Source of the DNA: Rhodoferax lithotrophicus
GTDB taxonomy: Bacteria; Pseudomonadota; Gammaproteobacteria; Burkholderiales; Burkholderiaceae_C
DNA: 64,000 nt
Direction of reading: 5' to 3'
Assembly: GCF_019973615.1 (NCBI RefSeq)
Contig: NZ_AP024238.1
Location: 3,927,989-3,991,988, forward strand
Under the pieces are notes generated by a model. It saw only the letters and a list, made by a program, of their open reading frames with translations. It was not told where the DNA came from and did no database searches. Of this stretch, positions 24,263 through 33,311 are shown piece by piece; position 1 is the stretch's first letter; each line of letters opens with the position of its first letter. The position numbers were made by a program, and so were the translations under genes.

Positions 24263-25572
24263 TTGAACGCCAACTGATCCGTCACCCGGCGCATGGGTGA
24301 AGCAGCCAGAGCACCCAGCACCAGGCACACCAGCAGGCCACCGCAACCCATAAAAAGCTGGGGCAAGGTGATGGCACGCATCAGCCAGCCGGTGAGCGCC
24401 CCCGACAACGGGGCCAGCCCCAAAAAGATGAACATGAACATACTCATCACCCGGCCCATCAACGCGGGCGGCGTGCGCTGCTGCAACCAGCTGAAAATGG
24501 TCACCTGTATAAAGCCGCCCAATAAGCCGATAGTGACCAACAGTGCCGCGCCCTGCCAAGTGGCCGAGATCAGGCCCATGGGCATGAACAGCAGGCCCAC
24601 CACCCCGTCCACCGCCAGCATGGTCGTGCCCAGCGTGCCCAGACGCAGACCCGGGCGGGCGCCGGACACCGCCATCCCCATCAGCGTGCCCGCGCCATGA
24701 GCCCCCAGCAAGATACCCAACGCCGCCGCACCCAACTGGAGCGTGCTGGCCAGCACCGGCAGGGCAATTTGCACCGGGCCGGTGATCAGCACCGCCACTG
24801 CGCCCCAGTAGAGGAAGCACCAACGCAGGTCACGGTCATGCCACAGATGGCGCAGGCCCGACTTGACCGCATGGAACACCGGTTCATGGACGGCTGGCCC
24901 AGCGTTCTGCGCAGCCAGGCTGACCGGGTGCAGGCGCACCTGTGCCAGCGTCCAGGCCGACAGCGCAAAGCTCAGGGCATCCAGCCCAAAGGCCACACCC
25001 AGCCCCAACGCGTCGGGCACCCGGCCAGCGGTGCTGCCCGAAGTGCCATCACCATACAGCGCAATCAGCACACCGGCCAGCAGCGGGCCGACAAACATCG
25101 ACAACTGGCGCAAGCCCATCATCACACTGTTGGCGGCGGGCAACTGCGCGCGTGGCATCACATGCGGCAGCATGGAGGTGGCTGAGGGAATACTGAACGC
25201 TGTGGCCAGTCCGATGGCCAAGGCCAGCAGGTACACCGTCCACAGCGACAGCCCGCCCGCCAGCACCAGCACGGCCAGGCCAGCCAGCAGCAGGGTGTTG
25301 ACGTATTTGGTGAGCATCAGCACCCGCTTGGGGGAGTAGCGGTCGACCACCGCGCCGCCGATCAAAATGAACAGCGCACGGGGCAGGCTCATCAGCCCCA
25401 GCACCATGCCCAGCACCAGGGTGTCGCCGGTCATGCGCAGCACCAGCCAGGGCAGAGCCACCAGGGTGAACTGGTCACCCAACAGGCTGATGCTGGCACC
25501 CAGCATCAGCCAGACGAAGTTTTTGTCGCGCATCAGCGTGGCGCGTGCGGGGTCGGTCGGGCGTTGGGTCAT
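24259..25572 (-). CDS. MFS transporter, MerR-controlled
   Basis: A 437-residue inner-membrane protein with about twelve hydrophobic segments. It belongs to the enterobactin-exporter/macrolide-efflux type of MFS: an early FVWLMLGASISLLGDQFTL, and GGAVVDRYSPKRVLM at the loop between helices 2 and 3. An N-terminal hydrophilic stretch MTQRPTDPARA precedes helix 1. The ATG at 25572 is used. Its promoter has a TTGACC -35 box and a 19-bp spacer matching the MerR gene's own promoter, so the regulator at 27224-28282 probably induces this exporter. The substrate is unknown; a drug-like effector is inferred. Confidence 0.9.
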   Translation of the reverse strand: MTQRPTDPARATLMRDKNFVWLMLGASISLLGDQFTLVALPWLVLRMTGDTLVLGMVLGLMSLPRALFILIGGAVVDRYSPKRVLMLTKYVNTLLLAGLAVLVLAGGLSLWTVYLLALAIGLATAFSIPSATSMLPHVMPRAQLPAANSVMMGLRQLSMFVGPLLAGVLIALYGDGTSGSTAGRVPDALGLGVAFGLDALSFALSAWTLAQVRLHPVSLAAQNAGPAVHEPVFHAVKSGLRHLWHDRDLRWCFLYWGAVAVLITGPVQIALPVLASTLQLGAAALGILLGAHGAGTLMGMAVSGARPGLRLGTLGTTMLAVDGVVGLLFMPMGLISATWQGAALLVTIGLLGGFIQVTIFSWLQQRTPPALMGRVMSMFMFIFLGLAPLSGALTGWLMRAITLPQLFMGCGGLLVCLVLGALAASPMRRVTDQLAFK

Positions 25573-25607
25573 GGCTTGTCTTTCTGTGGTCAGCAATCAA
25601 AATCCGA

Positions 25608-25638
25608 ATGTTCAGCCCTGACCTTGCGTGAGGGTCAA
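25608..25638 (-). promoter_or_regulatory. MerR-type promoter/operator of the MFS gene
   Basis: On the minus strand: -35 TTGACC, a 19-bp spacer, and -10 GAACAT. The spacer holds an inverted repeat TGACC...GGTCA. The overlong spacer with a central dyad is the hallmark of MerR-regulated promoters. It closely resembles the element at 28311-28341. Confidence 0.75.
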
Positions 25639-25711
25639 GCACTTTTTTTCATGCGGCACCACCAGTGGCACAGCGGCATCCGCAGCCGGACAGATTTGGT
25701 TACAGTGTCTT

Positions 25712-27121
25712 ATGCCATCCCCCACTCTGACCCCACCAACGGCGGCCTTGCTGTTTGAACAAAGCACACAAGCGTTGCAGGCCGAGCAGTTTGAAGCGGC
25801 CGAGGCCTTGCTCCTGGAGGCCTTGCAACAAGACCCCGACCTGGCGGAGGCACATGCCAATCTGGCCTGGTTGCTGGAACGACGTGGCCAGCCCGACGAG
25901 GCCGCCCAGCACTACGAATACGCGATCACGCTGCAACCAGGCAATGCGCGGATTCATCTCAACTTTGGTGCCTTGCTGGCCGGGATGAAGTTTTTCCAGG
26001 CCGCCGAAGCCGCCTACCGCCTGGCGCTGTCGCTGCAACCCGACATGCCGGGGGCCTGGTGCAACCTGGGGGCTTTGCAGGCGCAGAACTGGCGTGATAC
26101 AGAGGCCGAAAGCAGCTTGCGTCACGCCTTGCAACTGGATGCCTCACACGCCGCAGCCCATTTCAACCTGGCCTGCCTGTTGCTGCGCCAGGGGCACTTT
26201 CAAGAGGGCTGGCAGCACCTGGAGTTTCGGGATTGGTATCGGGCCATCGCCGCCCGCCTGCCCTGCCCGCGCTGGCAGGGGCAGGCACTGCCGGGGCGAT
26301 CCATTCTGGTGGTGTATGACGCTGGCTACGGCGACATGATCCAGTTCTGCCGCTACGTGACCCTGTTGCACCACAACGGCGCGGCCGGTGTCGATGTGCT
26401 GTGCCATCCGGCCCTGAAAACGCTGCTGCAGACGCTGGAGGGGGTGGCTGAGCTGATCGGGTTTGACGAAAACTGGCCGGACAAGGCCTGGGACTTTTGG
26501 TGTCCGGTGCTCAGCCTGCCTTTTCACCTGGGCACGCAGCAAGACAACATTCCGGCGCAGATTCCTTATCTGCGTGCTCCCGCAGCGCGGGTGAGCCATT
26601 GGCGGGCTGAAATCAACCAACGGAGCCCCGGGCCTGCCTGGCGCGTTGGCCTGGTGTGGCAAGGTAACCCTGATTTTGTGAACGATGCGCAGCGCTCCTT
26701 GCCCGGTCTGGAGGTCATGGCCCCGCTTTGGCAAGTGCCGGGGGTGCAGTTCTTCAGCCTGCAAAAAGGCCAGGGAGAACCAGAGGCCACACGGCAACCG
26801 CACAGTCAGCCCTTGATCGACCTGGCAGCCGGTTTGCATGACTTTGCCGATACGGCCGCCGCCGTGGCGCAACTGGATCTGGTGATCAGCGTAGACACTG
26901 CCGTGGCCCATCTGGCAGGGGCCCTTGGGAAACCTTGCTGGGTCTTGCTACCCGCCTTCATGACCGATTGGCGCTGGCTGGAGCAGCGCACCGATTCCCC
27001 CTGGTACCCCGACGTGCTGCGCCTGTTTCGCCAACCGCGCGGCTTGAGTTGGGCCCCTTTGGTGGATCAGGTGCGTGAGGCGTTGGCAACGCAGGTGCGT
27101 GACACCGGACGATCTGCGTAG
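25712..27121 (+). CDS. TPR protein with glycosyltransferase-like C-terminal domain
   Basis: A 469-residue soluble protein. TPR units (about 10-175) include AEALLLEALQQDPDLAEAHA and AWLLERRGQPDEAAQHYEYA. A C-terminal GT-B half follows, with WRVGLVWQGNPDF and LDLVISVDTAVAHLAGALG, a pattern shared by heptosyltransferase-like (GT9) and TPR-linked glycosyltransferases. The ATG at 25712 begins right at MPSPTLTPP. It may glycosylate a surface or cytoplasmic protein; no substrate is evident nearby. A decayed, internally deleted copy lies at 31704-32167. It sits between the MFS gene and its regulator but on the opposite strand. Confidence 0.85.
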   Translation: MPSPTLTPPTAALLFEQSTQALQAEQFEAAEALLLEALQQDPDLAEAHANLAWLLERRGQPDEAAQHYEYAITLQPGNARIHLNFGALLAGMKFFQAAEAAYRLALSLQPDMPGAWCNLGALQAQNWRDTEAESSLRHALQLDASHAAAHFNLACLLLRQGHFQEGWQHLEFRDWYRAIAARLPCPRWQGQALPGRSILVVYDAGYGDMIQFCRYVTLLHHNGAAGVDVLCHPALKTLLQTLEGVAELIGFDENWPDKAWDFWCPVLSLPFHLGTQQDNIPAQIPYLRAPAARVSHWRAEINQRSPGPAWRVGLVWQGNPDFVNDAQRSLPGLEVMAPLWQVPGVQFFSLQKGQGEPEATRQPHSQPLIDLAAGLHDFADTAAAVAQLDLVISVDTAVAHLAGALGKPCWVLLPAFMTDWRWLEQRTDSPWYPDVLRLFRQPRGLSWAPLVDQVREALATQVRDTGRSA

Positions 27122-27180
27122 CTGTGTGCCCCATCCACACGCTTGGCCGCGGGCACCTCGTCCATGGCCCTAAATACTCC

Positions 27181-27230
27181 TTTTTTGGTAGCTACTTGCG
27201 CTTGTACAGTATGCTCCAGAGGCTTATTTG
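27181..27230 (+). repeat. dispersed repeat copy 5, at the MerR gene 3' end
   Basis: It reads GGTAGCTACTTGCGCTTG, then ATGCTCCAGAGGC. It contributes the stop codon of the convergent MerR-family gene; the last codons FINK lie at its edge. Confidence 0.75.
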
Positions 27231-28282
27231 TTTATAAAAATATGCCCCATAAGCGGATCAGGATGCTGAATAGTTAATGGATGAGCTTGTGCGGCCATGG
27301 CGCGTTTGACGATGTCCAGGGTGAGCTCATCAAACACCGTGGTGCCGTTCAGCAGGGGCTCGGCGTTGTAGGCGGCGATCAACTTGCGCAGCAGCGCGGG
27401 CTGGCCGCTACACAGGTCGAGCATCACCTGTTCCCAGTGCGCCACCAGCGCCTGTGCCGCCGCCCCCGTCAGATCGGCTTGGGCGGCGTGTAACGCATGG
27501 GCTTCTTGGGTCAGTTGCTCAATGGCCGCATCGGGCACGGTGCGCAGCGTATGTAACTCCGCCAAACTCATATGACGCAACATGGCGCTCATGCGCAGGT
27601 TGATGGCGGCGTTGATGAAGCTGATGACTTCCGGCCCCGGCCCGTTTTTGAATTGCCCTTTGGGCTCGGCACAGTACATCTGGCCCCAGCGCTCGATCAG
27701 CTTGAAGTTGTCGTTCATCATCGCCAGCGTCAGGTTCATCCAGCGCAGGGCGAGCGATTGCACCTGACGGCTGTCACTGGGCAGTGACTGCTGCATGGCC
27801 TGCTTGACATCGGCAATCAGCCGCTCCCAGGTGGCGCTTTGGGCCTTGCGGTTGCCCAGGATCAGCCGGATCTCGTCGGCGCTGAAGTACTTGGCATAGG
27901 TGCTCATCAGCGACAGGGTGGACAGCCAGTCGCTCATGTCGGGCTCATTGCCCGTGGCCAGGCGCTCCTGCAGCAGTTGCAGCCGGGATCGTAGCTCGGT
28001 GGCCTGGGTGATTTCATGCTCCAGCGCACGGATTTGCCGGGCAATGGTGTCGCTCAGGCCCTCACCGCCACGTTCCAGCATGCGGGCAATGTCGGCCAGC
28101 GGCAGGCCCAGGTGACGTAGCGCCTGGATGCTGTGCAGGCGGCCCACGTCGGCCTGGTTGTAGAGCCGGTAGCCCGCCTCGGAGCGCGCCGAAGGCGTGA
28201 GCAGCTGGATGCTGTCGTAGTGGTGCAGGGTGCGCACCGTCAGGCCAGTGCGTTTGGCCAGTTCGCCAACTTTGAGATGCAA
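27224..28282 (-). CDS. MerR-family transcriptional regulator with large effector domain
   Basis: A 352-residue regulator. The winged-helix MerR domain is at the N-terminus (KVGELAKRTGLTVRTLHHYD, then RSEAGYRLYNQADVGRLHSI). A long dimerisation helix follows, then about 250 residues of helical effector-binding domain of the TipA/TipAS-like type (KYFSADEIRLILG). The start is TTG 28282 with AAGGAG eight bases upstream; the longer reading from 28318 would begin inside the promoter. Its own promoter has a 19-bp spacer operator, and the same element precedes the MFS gene. The simplest reading is drug-responsive activation of itself and the exporter. Confidence 0.92.
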   Translation of the reverse strand: MHLKVGELAKRTGLTVRTLHHYDSIQLLTPSARSEAGYRLYNQADVGRLHSIQALRHLGLPLADIARMLERGGEGLSDTIARQIRALEHEITQATELRSRLQLLQERLATGNEPDMSDWLSTLSLMSTYAKYFSADEIRLILGNRKAQSATWERLIADVKQAMQQSLPSDSRQVQSLALRWMNLTLAMMNDNFKLIERWGQMYCAEPKGQFKNGPGPEVISFINAAINLRMSAMLRHMSLAELHTLRTVPDAAIEQLTQEAHALHAAQADLTGAAAQALVAHWEQVMLDLCSGQPALLRKLIAAYNAEPLLNGTTVFDELTLDIVKRAMAAQAHPLTIQHPDPLMGHIFINK

Positions 28283-28310
28283 GGTCAGGACTCCTTGGGG
28301 TAAAGGGGGC

Positions 28311-28341
28311 AGTATCAAGCCTGACGTAGGGTGAGGGTCAA
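28311..28341 (-). promoter_or_regulatory. MerR-type autoregulatory promoter
   Basis: On the minus strand: -35 TTGACC, a 19-bp spacer, and -10 GATACT. The spacer carries TGACC...CGTCA. The promoter ends about 28 bases before the TTG start of the MerR gene. Confidence 0.75.
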
Positions 28342-28438
28342 GACATGCACTGCATCACCCAGCCTGCGCCGCCAGCCACACAGAATGTGCATGGATTGGA
28401 TGAGCCCGTAAAAAACCAGGGCTGGCTGGGTCGCCGTC

Positions 28439-30244
28439 TCAACTGGTTTGAGCCTGCTGAGATGGGGCATACGCCGCGATGAAGGCCGCGGCGGGGATGG
28501 GCCGCGAGATAAAGTAGCCCTGAAGTTCGTCACAGTGGTAGAGGCGCAAGCGATCCATAACCGGCTGATCTTCGACACCTTCGGCAATGGTTCTCAAACC
28601 CAGGCTGTGGCCCATCTGGATGATGGCTCGAACGATGGCATCATCCTCCACATCATGAGCCAGATTGCGAACAAAGGACTGGTCTATTTTGAGTTTATCG
28701 ACCTTGAATCGCTTGAGGTAAGAGAGGCTGGAATAGCCCGTTCCAAAGTCATCGATTGAGAGCTTGACGCCCTTCTTTTTAAGCCGCATCACGGTCGAAA
28801 GCACACGCTCGGTGTCACCAATCAAGATGGATTCCGTCAGCTCCAGTTCAAGCAACTCGGGGGCAAGACCGGATTCATCCAAAGCCAAGCGCACCGACTG
28901 CTCAATGTCTCCCCGTTTAAACTGCAAAGCAGAGAGGTTGACTGCGACCACCAAGCGGGACAACCCGGCCTTCTGAAACCGCACTGCCTGCCGACAAGCT
29001 TCAAGCAACACCCACTCCCCCATTGGCACAATCAGGCCGTTTTCTTCCGCCGCCGGTATAAAACGACCCGGAGGAACCAAACCGAGCTCAGGATGGTTCC
29101 AGCGAATCAAGGCCTCAACGCCCACCAGATTACCGCCAACGAGTTCAATTTGCGGTTGGTAATGAAGCACAAATTCACCCTTTTCGAGAGCTTGACGCAA
29201 ACCGAAATGCATCGCCAACCGCTCCTGGGCTTCTTCATTCATCTCCTGATTGAAGAATCGATACGCATTTCCGCCGTCATTTTTGGCCCGGTGCATCGCC
29301 ATGTCGGCTTTTTTGAGCAGGGTATCGAAATCAGATCCATCCTCCGGATAAATGGAAACTCCGACCGAAATGGTCATGGCGAGCTCCTTGTCAGTTACCC
29401 CAAATGGGGCCAAAAATCCAAGCATCAACTTGTTGAGAAATAGCACACTGACATCCGAATCAGTCAGATTGGGCAGCAAGATCAAAAACTCATCGCCCCC
29501 TTGCCGACAAAGGGTATCGGTCTCCTGCAGGCACTCACCCAGACGTTTGGCCACAGCGATCAAAATCTGATCGCCCACGCGATGACCGAGGGTGTCATTA
29601 ACCGTCTTGAAGCGATCCAGATCAACCACCATCAGTGCCAACTTTTCATGATTGCGGTCAGCCTGGCTGATCGCTTGCTGCAACCGATCCTGCACCAGCA
29701 AGATGTTGGGTAATCCGGTCAAAACATCATGATGGACAAGGAACTTGATCCGATCTTGTGCAGCTTTGCGTTCAGTGATGTCGCGCCCGACCAGAACACC
29801 ATAACAAACGTGTTCAACCATGGCCACGCGATACGACAACTCCAGCCAGATCGAAGTCTCACCACGACGGTATTCGGTCACCAGAGAATGGGGAGGTGTT
29901 TCCATGCTGGCATCAAGCTCATGCATATCCCGGCGCAGCTCCACCAGCAAGCTGGTCACATCAACCAGCCCCAATGATGCCAAAGGCTGACCGATCAGCT
30001 TCTCAACAGATTCACCAAGCAAGTGCCCCAAGGTGGCATTGGCATCTACCACGACCCCTTGCGGCAGCGCAATAAGAAGGACAAAGTCTGAGGTACGGTC
30101 GATGAGTGTGCGAAACCGCTCAAGTCGATCCAGGTTCTGACGCAGTTGGGGGTAGTAGCTTTTATGGAACGAACGCTCACCCAGGCCGATGATGCGGTCC
30201 TTGCGTGTGGCCCAGTCCTCATCAGGCTCAAAGAGCTTCGCCAT
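28439..30244 (-). CDS. PAS-GGDEF-EAL c-di-GMP signalling protein
   Basis: A 601-residue cytoplasmic protein. A short N-terminal module (GLGERSFHKSYYPQLRQNL) leads into a PAS domain (about 50-165), then GGDEF (about 180-340) and EAL (about 350-595). The GGDEF loop RQGGDEF is intact, but the inhibitory RxxD is changed to QETD. The EAL residues are all present: VGVEALIRWNHP, ELTES, IDDFGTGYSSLSYL, KIDQSFV and EGVE. Both activities are therefore possible. The ATG at 30244 overlaps the end of ercA by 17 bases, so the pair is translationally coupled. By recall, its N-terminal module is shared with kinases of the ErcS' type that neighbour ErcA elsewhere. Confidence 0.93.
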   Translation of the reverse strand: MAKLFEPDEDWATRKDRIIGLGERSFHKSYYPQLRQNLDRLERFRTLIDRTSDFVLLIALPQGVVVDANATLGHLLGESVEKLIGQPLASLGLVDVTSLLVELRRDMHELDASMETPPHSLVTEYRRGETSIWLELSYRVAMVEHVCYGVLVGRDITERKAAQDRIKFLVHHDVLTGLPNILLVQDRLQQAISQADRNHEKLALMVVDLDRFKTVNDTLGHRVGDQILIAVAKRLGECLQETDTLCRQGGDEFLILLPNLTDSDVSVLFLNKLMLGFLAPFGVTDKELAMTISVGVSIYPEDGSDFDTLLKKADMAMHRAKNDGGNAYRFFNQEMNEEAQERLAMHFGLRQALEKGEFVLHYQPQIELVGGNLVGVEALIRWNHPELGLVPPGRFIPAAEENGLIVPMGEWVLLEACRQAVRFQKAGLSRLVVAVNLSALQFKRGDIEQSVRLALDESGLAPELLELELTESILIGDTERVLSTVMRLKKKGVKLSIDDFGTGYSSLSYLKRFKVDKLKIDQSFVRNLAHDVEDDAIVRAIIQMGHSLGLRTIAEGVEDQPVMDRLRLYHCDELQGYFISRPIPAAAFIAAYAPSQQAQTS

Positions 30245-31385
30245 AAATCGCCTTGATGTCGCCCAGTTGGGTATAGCGGGGATTGGTGACAAGACAAGCA
30301 TCATTGAGCGCATGCCCGGCCAGTTCGGGAATATCGACCGAACGTACGCCCCGCCGAGTCAAGCTATCAGCAATGCCGACCCGTTTACGCAAGGCAGCCA
30401 GTTCGGTCGTGATCTTCTTGGCCTGCTCATTTTTCGTCATGCCGCGCATCTCAAGGCCCATCGCCTGGCCAATTTGAGCATAGCGGTCAGTCGCCGCATC
30501 CATGTTGAAACGCACCACATGTTCCAGCAACAAAGCGTTGCATTCGCCGTGGGGCAAGTCAAGAAAACCACCCAATGAATGCGCCAACGCATGGACGGCC
30601 CCCAGACTGGCATTCGAAAAAGCCAGGCCTGCATGCAGACTCCCCAGCAGCATGTTCTCGCGCGCCATCAAATCACTGGGCTGAGCCACGGCTATCTCCA
30701 GATTTTTCCAGACCAGCGTGATGGCGGCCAGTGCATGGACATCCACCACCGGTGAACTGGCGGTAGACACATAGGCCTCGATGGCATGGGTCAGGGCATC
30801 CAGCCCGGTACAGGCCGTCAGATATGGGGGCATGGTCAGCGTTGTTTCCGGGTCGACCAAGGCCACATCAGGAACCACCGTCTTGCTGATGATGGCCATT
30901 TTGTAGCGATCCTGCGTGTTGACGACGATACAAAACTGTGAAATGTCGGCTGCCGTTCCCGCCGTGGTCGGAATACAGATCAGCGGAGGCCCGGGTACAG
31001 CCACCTGGTCGACGCCTTCAAAGGCAAGAATGTGGCATCCATTGGCATGCACGATACCAATACCTTTGGCACAGTCCATGACACTACCACCGCCCACGGC
31101 CACAATCAAATCACAGTGTTCACGGGCATAAAAGGCAGCCCCGGCCATGACTTCGTGATCTTTGGGATTAGGTGTCAGTGCGTGAAACACCACGGACTCA
31201 ATGCCGACTTTTGTCAAATCAGCCTGCACATCCTTGAGGCAACCCGCAGCCATGACACCGGGGTCGCTCACGATCAGCACCCTTCGAGCCATCAGGTTGC
31301 GTGCGTAATAGCCCACTCGTCGGCGGGAACTCACACCAAAAATAAACTCTGGCGCAACAAACTTGCGCATTTGGTACAGTGACAT
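30228..31385 (-). CDS. ercA: iron-containing alcohol-dehydrogenase-like protein ErcA
   Basis: A 385-residue member of the group III iron-dependent alcohol dehydrogenase family, of the ErcA subtype linked to control of PQQ-dependent ethanol oxidation in Pseudomonas. Identification rests on the start MSLYQMRKFVAPEFIFG and the end AIYGEAL, both typical by recall. NAD-binding GGGSVMDCAKG and the metal-site region HALAHSLGGFLDLPHGECNA are present, so it may also be catalytic. The ATG at 31385 has GGGAG upstream. The next gene, overlapping by 17 bases, is a PAS-GGDEF-EAL protein in place of the usual sensor kinase. Confidence 0.85.
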   Translation of the reverse strand: MSLYQMRKFVAPEFIFGVSSRRRVGYYARNLMARRVLIVSDPGVMAAGCLKDVQADLTKVGIESVVFHALTPNPKDHEVMAGAAFYAREHCDLIVAVGGGSVMDCAKGIGIVHANGCHILAFEGVDQVAVPGPPLICIPTTAGTAADISQFCIVVNTQDRYKMAIISKTVVPDVALVDPETTLTMPPYLTACTGLDALTHAIEAYVSTASSPVVDVHALAAITLVWKNLEIAVAQPSDLMARENMLLGSLHAGLAFSNASLGAVHALAHSLGGFLDLPHGECNALLLEHVVRFNMDAATDRYAQIGQAMGLEMRGMTKNEQAKKITTELAALRKRVGIADSLTRRGVRSVDIPELAGHALNDACLVTNPRYTQLGDIKAIYGEAL

Positions 31386-31703
31386 GTCCACTCCCCAGGT
31401 TTTATTGATATTAGCCCTGAATGCCTGTCCATCTAAGGGATCTGTTAGACACATGGAAAAGCGTTTGACCTCGATTCATTCTACGCTTGGCACTCCCAAA
31501 AAAACGACTCCAGCAAATCAATCACCGGTAACCCATTGGCCATTCACGGCGGCGTTTTTGCATGACTTGGATCCTCCGGTTCCTGTATGCCACAGCCGTG
31601 TTGTCGCCAGCATTCCCCCAAACCGTGCATGAACAAAAGTCGTTACACAGCCGCATGTCGCCCCTGAACGGCGAGCCGCAACCGCATACATTCCTCCAAC
31701 ACC
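31386..31703. other. non-coding stretch upstream of ercA
   Basis: No gene, RNA or clear signal was recognised here. It must hold the ercA promoter; short open frames in it look random. Confidence 0.5.
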
Positions 31704-32167
31704 ATGCCCGCCCCACAAGTCGCCTCGCTGCTTGAACAAAACACAGCCGCTCTGCGGGCCAAGCAGTTTGAGCCCGCCGAGGCCTTGCTGCGTGGGCCCT
31801 TACAGCTTGTTCCTGATCGGTCAGAGGCTCAGGCCAATCTGGCCTGATTGCTGCTGCGCCAGGGACACGATCAGGAAGAGTGACAACAATGGCTGATACC
31901 GGGCCATCGCAGCGCGTCTGCCTTCCCCCGCTGACAAGCCGCCAGGGAATGTCCAGACAAGCCATCCGGGTGGTGGGTGAAACGGTTACGGCAACAGGGT
32001 CCCGTTCTGCACGCTACGTGCGTCTGCTGCATGATGGCGGCGCGACACACGTTGATGTGCGATGCCATCCAGCCCCGCTAACCCTGCAGGGTATTGCTAC
32101 CCGCCTTCATGGCCGACAGGCGCTGGCAGCACAGATGATCCATCCCACGCGGCCGCTGCGATCACGC
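31704..32167 (+). pseudogene. decayed partial copy of the TPR-glycosyltransferase gene
   Basis: It resembles the gene at 25712-27121 in three blocks. 31704-31850 matches its first TPRs (LLEQN, KQFEPAEALL, QANLA). Bases from about 31850 to 32100 match the later LLLRQGH and YVRLLHDGGA region. 32097-32167 matches the LLPAFM...RRW end. About 310 bases of the parent are missing after the first block and about 500 before the last. A TGG-to-TGA change makes a stop at the first junction, and further frame changes follow. It is therefore non-functional. Confidence 0.8.
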
Positions 32168-32204
32168 TAGATCATCCACTTTTAAACCAATCCAGCGCTA
32201 CCCA

Positions 32205-32256
32205 GTTTTAACCCTGTAGCCCTTATCAATCAAGCGCAGGAAGCTACTCAATCAAT
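32205..32256 (-). repeat. dispersed repeat copy 6, after pyrF
   Basis: The minus strand reads AGCTTCCTGCGCTTGATTG, then ATAAGGGCTACAGGG. It lies seven bases beyond the pyrF stop codon. Confidence 0.75.
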
Positions 32257-32262
32257 AGTCAA

Positions 32263-33090
32263 TCAAGCCAGCCTGGCGGCCTGCAACTGGTCACGGGTTT
32301 GCATGGCCACCTGGCGCGCCGCCTGCGCAAAATCGGCCCCGGCGCTGGCATACAACACGGTCCGTGACAAGTTCACCACAATCGGCCCGTGTTCGCGCCA
32401 GCCCGCCCGGACGGTGGCCAGGGCATCACCGCCCTGCGCACCGACGCCCGGAATCAGCAGCGGCAAGCTGGGAGCCAGCTCGCGCACCCGCTCAATTTCT
32501 GCCGGGTAGGTGGCCCCCACCACCAGGCCGAGCTGACCGTTCAGGTTCCATGGGCCTTGGGCCAGCTGGGCAATGTGTTCATACAAACGCGGTTCACCCG
32601 CCACGCTGGCCAGCCGCTGGTTCTGAAAATCGTCGCCGCCGGGGTTGGAGGTGCGGCACAGCACAAATGCGCCTTTGTCGTGGTATTTGAGGTAAGGCGC
32701 AATCGTGTCAAAACCCATGAAGGGTGACAAGGTGACCGCGTCGGCCCCGTAACGCTCAAACGCCTCCTTGGCGTACTGCTCGGCGGTGCTGCCAATGTCG
32801 CCCCGCTTGGCATCCAGAATGATCGGCACACCCGGCGCGGTGCTGCGCATGTGGGCCATCAAGCGCTCCAGCTGGTCTTCGGCCCGGTGCGCGGCAAAGT
32901 AGGCAATCTGCGGCTTGAAGGCGCTGACCAGGTCGGCCGTGGCCTCCACGATGGCTGCGCAAAAGTCGTAAATCTTGCGGGCATCGCCCTGGTAGGCGGC
33001 GGGGAATTTGGCCGGTTCGGGGTCTAGCCCGACACACAGCATGGAAGAATTTTGGCGCTCTGCCTGGCGCAACAGGTCTAAAAATTTCAT
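32263..33090 (-). CDS. pyrF: orotidine 5'-phosphate decarboxylase
   Basis: The last enzyme of UMP synthesis, converting OMP to UMP and CO2. It has 275 residues and belongs to the longer PyrF subfamily found in beta-proteobacteria and actinobacteria. The catalytic DAKRGDIGSTAEQYA supplies the Asp-Lys-x-x-Asp network. SMLCVGLDPEP near the start binds the base side, and LLIPGVGAQGGD binds phosphate. The start at 33090 (MKFLDLLRQ) fits the family; frames extending to 33213 are non-homologous. It appears to be a single-gene unit. Confidence 0.96.
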   Translation of the reverse strand: MKFLDLLRQAERQNSSMLCVGLDPEPAKFPAAYQGDARKIYDFCAAIVEATADLVSAFKPQIAYFAAHRAEDQLERLMAHMRSTAPGVPIILDAKRGDIGSTAEQYAKEAFERYGADAVTLSPFMGFDTIAPYLKYHDKGAFVLCRTSNPGGDDFQNQRLASVAGEPRLYEHIAQLAQGPWNLNGQLGLVVGATYPAEIERVRELAPSLPLLIPGVGAQGGDALATVRAGWREHGPIVVNLSRTVLYASAGADFAQAARQVAMQTRDQLQAARLA

Positions 33091-33311
33091 GGGCTGATTG
33101 TATGAAGGCTCACCACGGTGCATTCCATTTCTCAACCATGGGGGCCTAAGCGCAAGGCCGCAGGCAGTGTACGGACACAACAAGGCAGAGCAACAACACG
33201 GATGATGTGACAAGGGAATAAGAATTCCTTAAGTGGCAGCTAAGGTGTGCTTAAGGCCCGAGCGAGATGATTCACCCCATCGCTAAACACACATCACCCA
33301 AGAGGCTCACC

